Shown piece after piece: positions 1 through 7,510 of a stretch of 64,000 bases of DNA. Origin of the DNA: Alistipes sp. (GTDB lineage: Bacteria > Bacteroidota > Bacteroidia > Bacteroidales > Rikenellaceae); assembly GCA_017465055.1 (NCBI GenBank), contig JAFTWZ010000018.1:20376-84375 (forward strand), given 5' to 3'. The first letter of the stretch is position 1, and each line of letters opens with the position of its first letter. The notes under the pieces are model-generated. The model was not told the origin of the DNA and did no database searches. It saw only the letters and a program-made list of their open reading frames with translations. A program made the translations under genes and the position numbers.

Positions 1-2073
1 AGCACGTATATCGCTACCAGAGAGTTTCATATCCTTGATGCGCACAAAATCAAGCATATCCAGATATGCACTATCGCGATCTTTCGAGGCGTTGTAGCAG
101 GCCATCTTAAGGTTAAGCTCCGAGATGCGCTGCACGGCACGCTTGTAGTTAACCTTAGGCGTCAGCCTTACGCGCAGTGCAGTATCGCTCTTAAGCGTCA
201 TAGCCATAGTGTCGATACGGGCGTAGTGCTCCGAGTCGAGTCCCGTGGCCAAGATATCGATGTCGATATGCCTGAAGGCATCCTGCTTATCATCAGTCAT
301 CCACTCGAAGGGCGAGGCTGCAACCTTGAGTAACAGATTACCAATAGCACGCCATATAACCTTGCGTAGCGAGAACTCGGGCGATGCGATGTTTCCAGAG
401 ATAGGTAGCTCGACGTCGATATGTTTATTGCGGTCGGTAAGCACGTAGATGCCGAGTTTCATAGGCACGTCGTACTCGACGTCTATATCACGATTCTTCT
501 TGCCCACAGCGAGGTTATAGGTGCCGAGTTGGTTTACGCCGCTAAGCTCGCCATTGGCAATGACATTCTGCGAGCGGAAGGTCATATTTCCCGACGTCAC
601 AGGGAAGGCCGTAAAGTGCTCGATATAGGTCGATAAGCCCTGCATATCGACATTCGAGAGCGTAGCCAATATATTCTGGTTGTAGAAGTCTGCAAGCGAC
701 CCCTCCCAGACCACCATCGCCGAGCCCTGCTTGGGCAGCTGAGCACGAAGCGATATTTGGTTTTTACCCATCAGCTCAAAGTTGGTGCTGCGTATAGATA
801 TATCGCTCAGCGAGTAGTCGAAGGGGCGGTGCATCGTATTATCTACGTAGCGCAGCTCGCCACCCGTAAGGCGCAGCGTATCGATGGTGAGCACCATATC
901 GCTCATCGGAGCTACCTCTTCGGAGGTGGTCACGGTCACACGCTCGCGAACATCGTAGATATCGTCACCAATCAAGTCGCTTGACGTCTCAACCGAGAGC
1001 TCTGGCTCGCCGTAGAAGAGCGTGTCGAAGTTAGTGCCGCCGTCGGAATTAAAGCATATCTGCGTAGCGTAGCCATCAGCCTTCACCGCCCTAAAGTCGT
1101 ATACCTGCTGCTCGATATTTAGCCTATCGAACGCTAAGGTTAGGCTCTCGGCACTAAATATGTTGCCGCCATCGGGGCCCAGTACCGCAATATTCTCGCC
1201 ATCGACCTCTCCGACGATATCCATAGCCAAGATATCCGAGAGATTACCACGTAGCGAGCAGTCGGCAGTGACCACACCCTCGAGGCTCTCGAGGTTGACC
1301 GCCTCAACTACATATTTATATATATCCTCGAGCACAAAGCCTCGCACCTGACCCTCGAAACAGAAGTCGAGCGTCGATAGCGATAATCCAAGCGCACCGC
1401 ACAACGCCGCCCTATCGTTTACCATCATCGAGGTCTCTATATCCATAGGCTCATCCTCGAGAATAAGGCGTGGCGTGGCAAGATTTACGCCCGTAAGCCT
1501 CCAATATTGGTCAAGCACTGTATCGTAATAGACCAGCGAGCTATTCTCTGCGGCAATATTCTCTATATCTATGCGCCAGCTACTCTCGTCGCTCTCCTCC
1601 TCGACATCATCACTCGAGTATGTCTCCGCAATAAAGCCTATGAGCGAGTCGAAGTTAAAGGCCTCGGGACTCTGCACGATGTTGGCACTAAGCTCTCCGA
1701 GCCACACACGCGGAATAGCCACGTGGCTATCGAGAAGCGCCCATACATCGACCTCGGTCTCTAACTTGCCGACAGATGCAAAAATATCGGCATCGTCCGC
1801 CTCATATAGCGTAAGATTCTCCACCGATACTTCGCCAGTGAACAGCTTGACACGAAGGTTATCCATCGTAAGCTCACGGCCAAGAAGCTCTCTATCGTGC
1901 TTCTCGACATATGCTTCGACAATAGGGCCGAGCATAGCTACAACAACACCAATGGCCAAGACCAGTACAGCAATAAGGCCAAGAAGCACATAGAGGCATA
2001 TCCTCCACACGCTTCGACCAGAATTCTGCGGCGTCGGTTTATTAGTATCTTGTTCTACACTCTTGCCACTCAT
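1..2073 (-). CDS. AsmA-like / DUF748-type envelope protein (3' part outside window)
   Basis: An open frame runs from an ATG at 2073 to the left edge without a stop, giving 691 visible residues; the C-terminus is missing. A short polar N-terminus is followed by one hydrophobic segment at about residues 23-47, then a long extracytoplasmic region with motifs of the AsmA/DUF748 type (a conserved 'R-E-L-x-M-D-N-L' stretch and repeated beta-strand segments). Family members are single-span proteins facing the periplasm and are linked to outer-membrane homeostasis or lipid transfer. It lies 51 bp downstream of the SDR gene on the same strand, so readthrough from the steroid operon is possible. The family call is from sequence pattern only; the exact function is unknown. 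Confidence 0.75.
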   Translation of the reverse strand, partial: MSGKSVEQDTNKPTPQNSGRSVWRICLYVLLGLIAVLVLAIGVVVAMLGPIVEAYVEKHDRELLGRELTMDNLRVKLFTGEVSVENLTLYEADDADIFASVGKLETEVDVWALLDSHVAIPRVWLGELSANIVQSPEAFNFDSLIGFIAETYSSDDVEEESDESSWRIDIENIAAENSSLVYYDTVLDQYWRLTGVNLATPRLILEDEPMDIETSMMVNDRAALCGALGLSLSTLDFCFEGQVRGFVLEDIYKYVVEAVNLESLEGVVTADCSLRGNLSDILAMDIVGEVDGENIAVLGPDGGNIFSAESLTLAFDRLNIEQQVYDFRAVKADGYATQICFNSDGGTNFDTLFYGEPELSVETSSDLIGDDIYDVRERVTVTTSEEVAPMSDMVLTIDTLRLTGGELRYVDNTMHRPFDYSLSDISIRSTNFELMGKNQISLRAQLPKQGSAMVVWEGSLADFYNQNILATLSNVDMQGLSTYIEHFTAFPVTSGNMTFRSQNVIANGELSGVNQLGTYNLAVGKKNRDIDVEYDVPMKLGIYVLTDRNKHIDVELPISGNIASPEFSLRKVIWRAIGNLLLKVAASPFEWMTDDKQDAFRHIDIDILATGLDSEHYARIDTMAMTLKSDTALRVRLTPKVNYKRAVQRISELNLKMACYNASKDRDSAYLDMLDFVRIKDMKLSGSDIRA

Positions 2074-2124
2074 ATGCTATATATTATATGTTAAGTATTA
2101 ATTAGTTAGCCAACTCTATAAATA

Positions 2125-2943
2125 TCACTTCTGCCACCTCATAGTAAACGACCTAAGCGGACGAATCAGGAAGCCAGGCAGATAGTTACATACGGGTATC
2201 AGCAAGCGGAACCACCAGTCGGGGACAACCACCCTACGACCCTTGAACATAGCATTCAGAGCGCGACGAGCACAGCTACGCGGCGACATCAATATACCCC
2301 ACTTGACGCCGAAGCGCTGCAGGCTCTTAGAGAGTCCGTAGAGATCGGTGGCTATGCCTGCAGGACATATCGCCGTAGCCGTCACTCCCGTGCCACGTAG
2401 CTCCTTGGCAAAGGCCTCGGTAAAGCTCTTGACGTAGGCCTTGCTGGCGCTATATGCCGCCAAGCCTGGGAAGGGCATCCATATCGAGTATGATGACATA
2501 TTGAGCAGGTGGCCCTTGCCACGCTTGCGCATATCCTCGCCATAGAGACGGCAGATGGACGTAAGCGTGAAGTCGTGCAGCAGGAGCATCCTCTCGAGGC
2601 GCTCTAACGGTGTATTTAGTATGTCGCAAAACGAGAAGATACCGGCGTTGTTAACCACCACGTCGAAGCTGTAACCCTCAGACGTAGTCCACGCGTACAG
2701 CTCTCGTGCTGCTCCCTGCGAGGCCAAATCCATAACCTTCGTATTGCACTTAACCTTGTAGTGCTGCTCGATAATCATCGCCTCGCTCTTAACCTCCTCT
2801 AAGATGTCGACCATAAGCAGATTATATCCAAGCTCGGCAAGACGCTCAGCATACTGACGACCTATGCCTAAAGCCGCGCCAGTAACCATAGCCCACGCCT
2901 TGCCACGAGCAACCTCGCCCCTATTTTTCTTGCACCAAAACAT
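2125..2943 (-). CDS. Short-chain dehydrogenase/reductase, probable hydroxysteroid dehydrogenase
   Basis: A 272-residue classical SDR. The Rossmann glycine motif TGAALGIG is at residues 21-28, NNAG at 98-101, a catalytic-type Ser near 151, and YSASK with Tyr164 and Lys168. Asp46 at the end of the second beta strand favours NAD(H) over NADP(H). It is the third gene of a tight three-gene operon (17-bp gap to the flavin reductase, 10-bp gap before that), behind a 5-alpha-reductase homologue. By analogy with described gut Bacteroidales clusters that pair steroid reductases with a 3-beta-hydroxysteroid dehydrogenase, the likely substrate is a 3-oxo steroid or bile acid. The fold is certain; the substrate is inferred from neighbours, and other ketone or alcohol substrates cannot be excluded. 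Confidence 0.88.
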   Translation of the reverse strand: MFWCKKNRGEVARGKAWAMVTGAALGIGRQYAERLAELGYNLLMVDILEEVKSEAMIIEQHYKVKCNTKVMDLASQGAARELYAWTTSEGYSFDVVVNNAGIFSFCDILNTPLERLERMLLLHDFTLTSICRLYGEDMRKRGKGHLLNMSSYSIWMPFPGLAAYSASKAYVKSFTEAFAKELRGTGVTATAICPAGIATDLYGLSKSLQRFGVKWGILMSPRSCARRALNAMFKGRRVVVPDWWFRLLIPVCNYLPGFLIRPLRSFTMRWQK

Positions 2944-2960
2944 AGCGATGTCGTTCCCTG

Positions 2961-4208
2961 CTACTTAATCTTATTTATCTCCTTCCACAGACGCTCGGGG
3001 ATATGCTCCTTGCAGTTGTGGCAACACTGCATATCTACCGAGTACATACGCGCCATACAGTAGTCGCGATGGTCGCAACCGCTACGTGTCGACATATCGC
3101 CCGCCTTAAGTTTATTGACAAACGCAGGGTCGTTAACCAGTGCTCGGGCCATCTGTACAAGCTCGAAGCCCTCGTCGAGCACGCGCTCAATGCCCTCGCG
3201 CGATACCAGACCGCCGACATATACCAACGGGCCCTTCAAAGCGGCGCGGAACTTCTTCGCATTCTCCAAGAAGTAGCACTCCTCGAAGTCGTACTGCTTG
3301 ATGAGCCACTGGCCGAAGAGCGAAACCACAATCTTCTGCAGCCACTCGTTCCAGCCCATATAGTAGCCCATAGTCTTTGTAGGGATACGGCCACGCATTA
3401 CGGCCATAGGTGCCTTAGACACAAAACCCGATGAGAGCACGATGCCGTCGACACCGAATGTCTCAATCTGCTTAGCTATCTCGATAGACTCGGGCACCTG
3501 GATACCACTCTTAAAGCCATCCTCCATATTATGCTTAACAAGCACACCCATACCGCGCTTGCGGGCCGCCTCCATAACCTCCTCGAGGCACATATTCATA
3601 AAGCGCATACGATTCTCGAGCGAGCCTCCATACTCATCGCGGCGATGGTTGGTATATGGCGATAGGAACTGCGAGATAAGGTAACCGTGTCCTGCGTGCA
3701 CCTCCACAGAGTCGAAACCAGCGTTGTAGGCCACTTCTACAGCCTTACCAAAATCCTTAGCGAACTCCACAATTTCGGTCTTACGCATACGGCGGTGGAA
3801 GGTTGGCGAGTAGAGGTTAAAGCCGTTAGAAGCCGACACAGGGAAGCTACCAGCCGTAGACCAATGGGTCATATTTCCGCAATGGCCGAGTTGGATACCC
3901 ACAGCCGCACCCTCGTTGTGCACAGCATCGGTAAGGTCGCGCAACGCAGGGACAATCTCGTCGCGCAGCCACAGCTGCTTGTTGAACGATATGCCGCTAC
4001 GATTTATCGAGGCATAGGCTACGGTAGTCATACCCACGCCACCCTTAGCCACGCTTACGTGGTAATCCTTGAGTGCCTGGGTAGGCGAGAAATCCTTGCC
4101 CATAGATTCGAAGGCTGCCGAGCGTATCACTCGGTTGCGAAGCGTCACGCTTCCCAGTTTGTAAGGAGTAAATAGCTTTGACTCCTCCAGTCTCTTCTTA
4201 CTGTCCAT
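2961..4208 (-). CDS. Old Yellow Enzyme-family NADH:flavin oxidoreductase, probable steroid ene-reductase
   Basis: A 415-residue TIM-barrel FMN oxidoreductase. The family signature is clear: Gln106 in GIQLGHCG, His171 and His174 in the HAGHG motif, and the downstream block with YGGSLENR at 193-200. The C-terminus carries a cysteine cluster (Cys378, 384, 395, 396, 399) that resembles a partial iron-sulfur site of the 2,4-dienoyl-CoA reductase branch. OYE-type enzymes reduce activated C=C bonds. Here the gene sits between a 5-alpha-reductase homologue and an SDR, which suggests reduction of a delta-4 3-oxo steroid or bile acid, possibly to the 5-beta product. It is co-transcribed with both neighbours. 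The family is sure; substrate and stereochemistry are inference. Confidence 0.88.
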   Translation of the reverse strand: MDSKKRLEESKLFTPYKLGSVTLRNRVIRSAAFESMGKDFSPTQALKDYHVSVAKGGVGMTTVAYASINRSGISFNKQLWLRDEIVPALRDLTDAVHNEGAAVGIQLGHCGNMTHWSTAGSFPVSASNGFNLYSPTFHRRMRKTEIVEFAKDFGKAVEVAYNAGFDSVEVHAGHGYLISQFLSPYTNHRRDEYGGSLENRMRFMNMCLEEVMEAARKRGMGVLVKHNMEDGFKSGIQVPESIEIAKQIETFGVDGIVLSSGFVSKAPMAVMRGRIPTKTMGYYMGWNEWLQKIVVSLFGQWLIKQYDFEECYFLENAKKFRAALKGPLVYVGGLVSREGIERVLDEGFELVQMARALVNDPAFVNKLKAGDMSTRSGCDHRDYCMARMYSVDMQCCHNCKEHIPERLWKEINKIK

Positions 4209-4218
4209 ATATGGTGAT

Positions 4219-5001
4219 TTAGTAGATAAACGGTATTATACGCTTGCGCTTCAGGCTGGTAAACTCCTCGCCAAACTCACGCTCATAGCGCTTATAGAGC
4301 GATGCTGAGCGAGGGCCGAGGTTGGCAAATGTCCACCACGCAAAGACCACACCTGCCCACGACCACGAGGCGATGGCGAAGCCCACCCACTCCATAAACT
4401 CGCCGAAGTAGTTCGCCGACGAGACGAAGCGGAACATACCTCCCTTTGGAATGTAATGTTTCGTATCTCCTGGTTTGCGCAGATTACGTATCACATAGTC
4501 CGAATGAATATTTGTAATCATACCGAAGAGGAAGACTACAGCGCCGATGTAGATATATGGCTTCGACATCCAGTCGTCGTAGTAGCCCATCTCGGGGGCA
4601 TAGTAGAATATCCACCCGCCCTGCATAACGGCATTTAACGTATTGAATATCATACCCATAAGCACGATACCTATAGGCATCTTCGATTTTCCGCGCATAA
4701 GCATTGGGAAGATAAACGACCTCTGGAAGTAGTGCAGTTCGAACATAAGGAAGAGCACGAGTGGAGCTGTCTGGTAGGCGTAGTCCGACATCGACCACAA
4801 CGCCGCCATAGCGAAGAATACGGGTGACTCCATAAGTACCCAGCCGAGTTTATTAGGCACCGGGAAGCCGAACTTTGGGTTAAATAGGTAGCCATAGCCA
4901 GCCTCCACGAAGTAGAGCGCCACGAAGACCACAAGAGCCACTGCCGCCATAACCACGAGGAACGTATTGTAACACTCCAATGATATCAGTTCTGAAAACA
5001 T
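4219..5001 (-). CDS. Steroid 5-alpha-reductase homologue (3-oxo-5-alpha-steroid 4-dehydrogenase family)
   Basis: A 260-residue polytopic membrane protein matching eukaryotic SRD5A enzymes over its full length. Diagnostic blocks include HYFQRSFIFP at 90-99, HSDYVIRNLRKPGDT from 166, and ANYFGEFMEW at 196-205, plus a C-terminal IIPFIY. Glu58 and Tyr91 fall where human SRD5A2 has the Glu and Tyr that contact the steroid 3-keto group. The family reduces the delta-4 double bond of 3-oxo steroids with NADPH in the membrane. It is the first gene of the operon, with a clear promoter upstream. The sequence resemblance is strong enough for a family call; the true substrate (bile acid, hormone, cholesterol-derived ketone or another enone) is not visible here. 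Confidence 0.9.
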   Translation of the reverse strand: MFSELISLECYNTFLVVMAAVALVVFVALYFVEAGYGYLFNPKFGFPVPNKLGWVLMESPVFFAMAALWSMSDYAYQTAPLVLFLMFELHYFQRSFIFPMLMRGKSKMPIGIVLMGMIFNTLNAVMQGGWIFYYAPEMGYYDDWMSKPYIYIGAVVFLFGMITNIHSDYVIRNLRKPGDTKHYIPKGGMFRFVSSANYFGEFMEWVGFAIASWSWAGVVFAWWTFANLGPRSASLYKRYEREFGEEFTSLKRKRIIPFIY

Positions 5002-5107
5002 TATTTAGTCTTTAAAAATTAGTATCTTAGCTTATTATGTCCAGCCACGACATAGATGCCTATTTAGCAGACTTCGTATCGTGTCAAGAGGGCAACAAAT
5101 AATCGTG

Positions 5108-5137
5108 CAAAGATACTAAAAAAAGTTAGAAAGGCAA
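5108..5137 (-). promoter_or_regulatory. Promoter of the steroid-reductase operon
   Basis: Read on the minus strand, TATCTTTG (5115 to 5108) fits the Bacteroidota -7 consensus TAnnTTTG, and TTG (5137 to 5135) lies exactly 19 bp upstream. Transcription would start near 5101, giving a leader of about 100 nt before the 5-alpha-reductase start codon. Confidence 0.7.
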
Positions 5138-5250
5138 TATGTTATAGACAAAAAGCAGGTCTTATAGAAGTTAAGACAAGGCGATAGGGAGAATTGGCGC
5201 ACGGAGCGAAGATCTGTTGTGGCAAGTAGCGATGCGTGGAGACAAGTCAA

Positions 5251-5330
5251 GATGAGGTAAGATGGGGTAAGATGGGGTAATATGGGATAATATGAGTTAA
5301 TATGGGTTAATATGGGTTACAATAAGTTAA
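5251..5330. repeat. Tandem array of eight 10-bp units, consensus KATGRGKTAA
   Basis: Eight uninterrupted 10-bp units run in perfect phase: GATGAGGTAA, two of GATGGGGTAA, then TATGGGATAA, TATGAGTTAA, two TATGGGTTAM and AATAAGTTAA. The array lies between the steroid promoter and the terminator of the nitroreductase gene. The same unit recurs at 12823-13123, 51933-51975, 52571-52630 and 61221-61270. No open frame fits it. The rest of 5138-5440 shows nothing recognisable. Confidence 0.9.
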
Positions 5331-5440
5331 TATATCAGAAAGAATGCGGTTACGTCTATACCGCTCGTCGTCGTCACTATTCTAATCTAAAAGACTTCGA
5401 CACGTGCGCCGTAACCCACAGAAACACACCTCAGCCTCAC

Positions 5441-5486
5441 AAAAAAAAAAGACTACCATAGGCTGCAGTGCAAACCTATGGTAGTC
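5441..5486 (-). terminator. Rho-independent terminator of the nitroreductase gene
   Basis: A perfect 12-bp inverted repeat (GACTACCATAGG 5451-5462 with CCTATGGTAGTC 5475-5486) is followed on the minus strand by ten T residues (5450 to 5441). It sits 40 bp after the stop of the nitroreductase gene. Confidence 0.93.
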
Positions 5487-5526
5487 AATCTATGGTAGGC
5501 GGCAGGCACCACCCCATAAACGATGA

Positions 5527-6165
5527 CTACTCGACGTAGTAAGCCTTCGAGGCATCTCTTGCAGGAGCCTCAGGCACGTCGCCTGCGGGATAGCCAAAGG
5601 CGATAGCAACGAGGAGTTTGTAGCCCTCGGGAAGAGCCAAACGCTCCATATATGGCTTAGCCGCCTCGCTATTCATAACTGGCACTACGCTACCCAAGCA
5701 GCACGAGCCGATGCCCATACTCCACGCCGAGAGCATCATATTCTCCGACAACAGACCACTGTCGTACTCACCGCTATAGCTCTCCTCAGGGCAGGCAATA
5801 AAGGCCACCGTGGGGGCATTACGGAAGAAGTTGCGGAAGCCAGGCTGCTCCTTGAGCGCAGGGTTCTGCTCTACGGCAATAGCCGTAACACCATCGAGGA
5901 ACGCCTTGTCGTCGACAACCCTAACGGCCCAGGGCTGCATATTCATAGCACTGGGAGCGTAGATACCACACTCGATAATCGTAGCCATCTGCTCGCGACA
6001 TACTGGCTCTTCCTTATAGTCGCGCACCGAGCGGCGCGTCATAATCGTCTCGATGACTGCATCTACACTACTAACCTCCGTATCGCTATTGCAGCAAGTA
6101 CCACAACATCCCGAAAAAGCAACTGTCGCAGCGAGGAGCGCGCCGAGTTTAAAGAACTTATTCAT
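5527..6165 (-). CDS. Nitroreductase-family flavoprotein with lipoprotein signal
   Basis: The ATG at 6165 is chosen over an upstream TTG because it begins a canonical lipoprotein signal (MNKFF, hydrophobic core, then FSGC with Cys20). The mature part is a ~190-residue nitroreductase domain, with an 'IMTRRSVRDYK' start, a 'CGIYAPSAMNMQPW' FMN-contact segment and a 'SMGIGSCCLG' block. The family uses FMN and NAD(P)H to reduce nitro groups, quinones or enones, usually in the cytoplasm. A lipid anchor is odd for a cofactor-dependent reductase and predicts an envelope location. It is monocistronic: terminator after it, fold-back element before it. Whether it is functionally tied to the nearby steroid operon is unknown. 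Confidence 0.88.
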   Translation of the reverse strand: MNKFFKLGALLAATVAFSGCCGTCCNSDTEVSSVDAVIETIMTRRSVRDYKEEPVCREQMATIIECGIYAPSAMNMQPWAVRVVDDKAFLDGVTAIAVEQNPALKEQPGFRNFFRNAPTVAFIACPEESYSGEYDSGLLSENMMLSAWSMGIGSCCLGSVVPVMNSEAAKPYMERLALPEGYKLLVAIAFGYPAGDVPEAPARDASKAYYVE

Positions 6166-6183
6166 AGGCAATCTGTTATATTA

Positions 6184-6261
6184 GAAGCTGTTTTGAATTT
6201 TATTGAAAGAGTTTGTTCGTTGCTGCAAAAGATAATCTCGAAATAAAATTCAAACAGCTTC
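6184..6261. mobile_element. Short fold-back (MITE-like) element, internally deleted copy
   Basis: The ends CTGTTTTGAATTTTATT (6188-6204) and AATAAAATTCAAACAG (6242-6257) are inverted repeats differing by one base, and flanking GAAG/CTTC extends the palindrome. The left 50 bp and the right 25 bp match a longer copy at 63818-64000, so this looks like a deletion derivative. It separates the nitroreductase start from the hutI stop and could also act as a terminator of the hut operon. Confidence 0.75.
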
Positions 6262-6265
6262 TTAG

Positions 6266-7510
6266 TTATTTATAAATCTTACCAGCCAACACAATCTGAC
6301 GAATCACTGGCGTCTGATGAGCATATGGCAGGTAGGCAAGCGATGGCAGAGGCTTCGTAACGAAGAAGTTAGCCACCTTACCGCGAGTGATTGAGCCATA
6401 GTCGCGACTCTCGCCCATAGCACACGCCGAGTTAAGCGTTGCGGCGTTGAGTGCCTCGGCAGGCGTCATCTTCATCTTGATAGAGCCGAGCGACACCACA
6501 AAACGCATATTGCCCGAAGGTGCTGTGCCAGGGTTAAAGTCCGAGGCCAGAGCCACGGCCAAGCCAGCGTCAATCATCTTACGTGCTGGAGGGTATGTGA
6601 TACCGAGGAAGAAGGCACAACCTGGCAACATCGTAGGCATAGTATCCGAGCCACGCAGCGCCTCGATCTGCTCATCGCCCATAGACTCGAGGTGGTCGAC
6701 CGAGAGAGCCTTATGCTCAACGCCTACCTCCACGCCACCAGAGATAGCCAGCTCGTTGGCGTGAATCTTCGCTCTGAGGCCATACTTAGCACCCGTCTCG
6801 ATAATTTTTGATGTCTCCTCGACCGTAAAGAATCCCTTGTCGCAGAATACGTCGACAAACTCTGCCAAGCCCTCCTTAGCCACCGCAGGAATCATATCGC
6901 GACACACGTGGTCAACGTAGTCTGCCTGGCGACCCTTATAGGCACGACCTACGGCATGAGCTCCGAGGAACGTGGCACGCACGGCGATAGGCGACGTCTG
7001 GCGGATACGACGTATGACGCGCAAAATCTTAAGCTCGTCCTCGAGCGTAAGGCCATAGCCCGACTTTATCTCCACAAGGCCCGTTCCCATACGTATAATC
7101 TCATCGACACGCTCCATAGCCTGACGGTAGAGCTCATCCTCCGACGTCTCGTGAAGGCGATCTGCCGAGTTTAGGATGCCACCACCGCGCTTAGCTATCT
7201 CCTCATACGAGAGGCCGTTAATCTTATCTAAGAACTCCTGTTCGCGGCTACCAGCATAGACGATATGTGTGTGAGAGTCGCAAAACGAGGGGAAGAGCCA
7301 GCCGCCCTCGGCATCGAGGACTTCGCAACCCTCGACCGAGGGAAGCGAGTCCATAGTGCCATAATCCTTAATACGCTCGCCATCGGTCAAGAGCCACGCA
7401 CTCTCCAAAGTCGCAATCTCTGCCATAGCACGACCTTCGACCTTGAGGCGATGACTCTCATCGATACCAACAAGCGTACCTATGTTTTTAACAAGTAGGC
7501 TCATAGTCAT
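6266..7510 (-). CDS. hutI: Imidazolonepropionase
   Basis: A 414-residue amidohydrolase-superfamily enzyme with the metal-binding 'CDSHTHIVYAG' motif near residue 75, 'HANE' near 242, a 'SVDHLE' His, and 'ASDFNPG' toward the C-terminus. It opens the ring of 4-imidazolone-5-propanoate to N-formimino-L-glutamate, step three of cytosolic histidine degradation. The start codon lies inside the end of hutH (23-nt overlap), and a second ATG two codons later is also possible. It is the last gene of the hut operon. The length and motifs fit the family; the assignment is secure. Confidence 0.97.
   Translation of the reverse strand: MTMSLLVKNIGTLVGIDESHRLKVEGRAMAEIATLESAWLLTDGERIKDYGTMDSLPSVEGCEVLDAEGGWLFPSFCDSHTHIVYAGSREQEFLDKINGLSYEEIAKRGGGILNSADRLHETSEDELYRQAMERVDEIIRMGTGLVEIKSGYGLTLEDELKILRVIRRIRQTSPIAVRATFLGAHAVGRAYKGRQADYVDHVCRDMIPAVAKEGLAEFVDVFCDKGFFTVEETSKIIETGAKYGLRAKIHANELAISGGVEVGVEHKALSVDHLESMGDEQIEALRGSDTMPTMLPGCAFFLGITYPPARKMIDAGLAVALASDFNPGTAPSGNMRFVVSLGSIKMKMTPAEALNAATLNSACAMGESRDYGSITRGKVANFFVTKPLPSLAYLPYAHQTPVIRQIVLAGKIYK

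Noticed and set aside
5251-5330. Telomere-like GGGTTA repeats
   Set aside because: The hexamer occurs inside the unit, but the period is 10 bp, it is internal to the chromosome, and the other copies are in both orientations.
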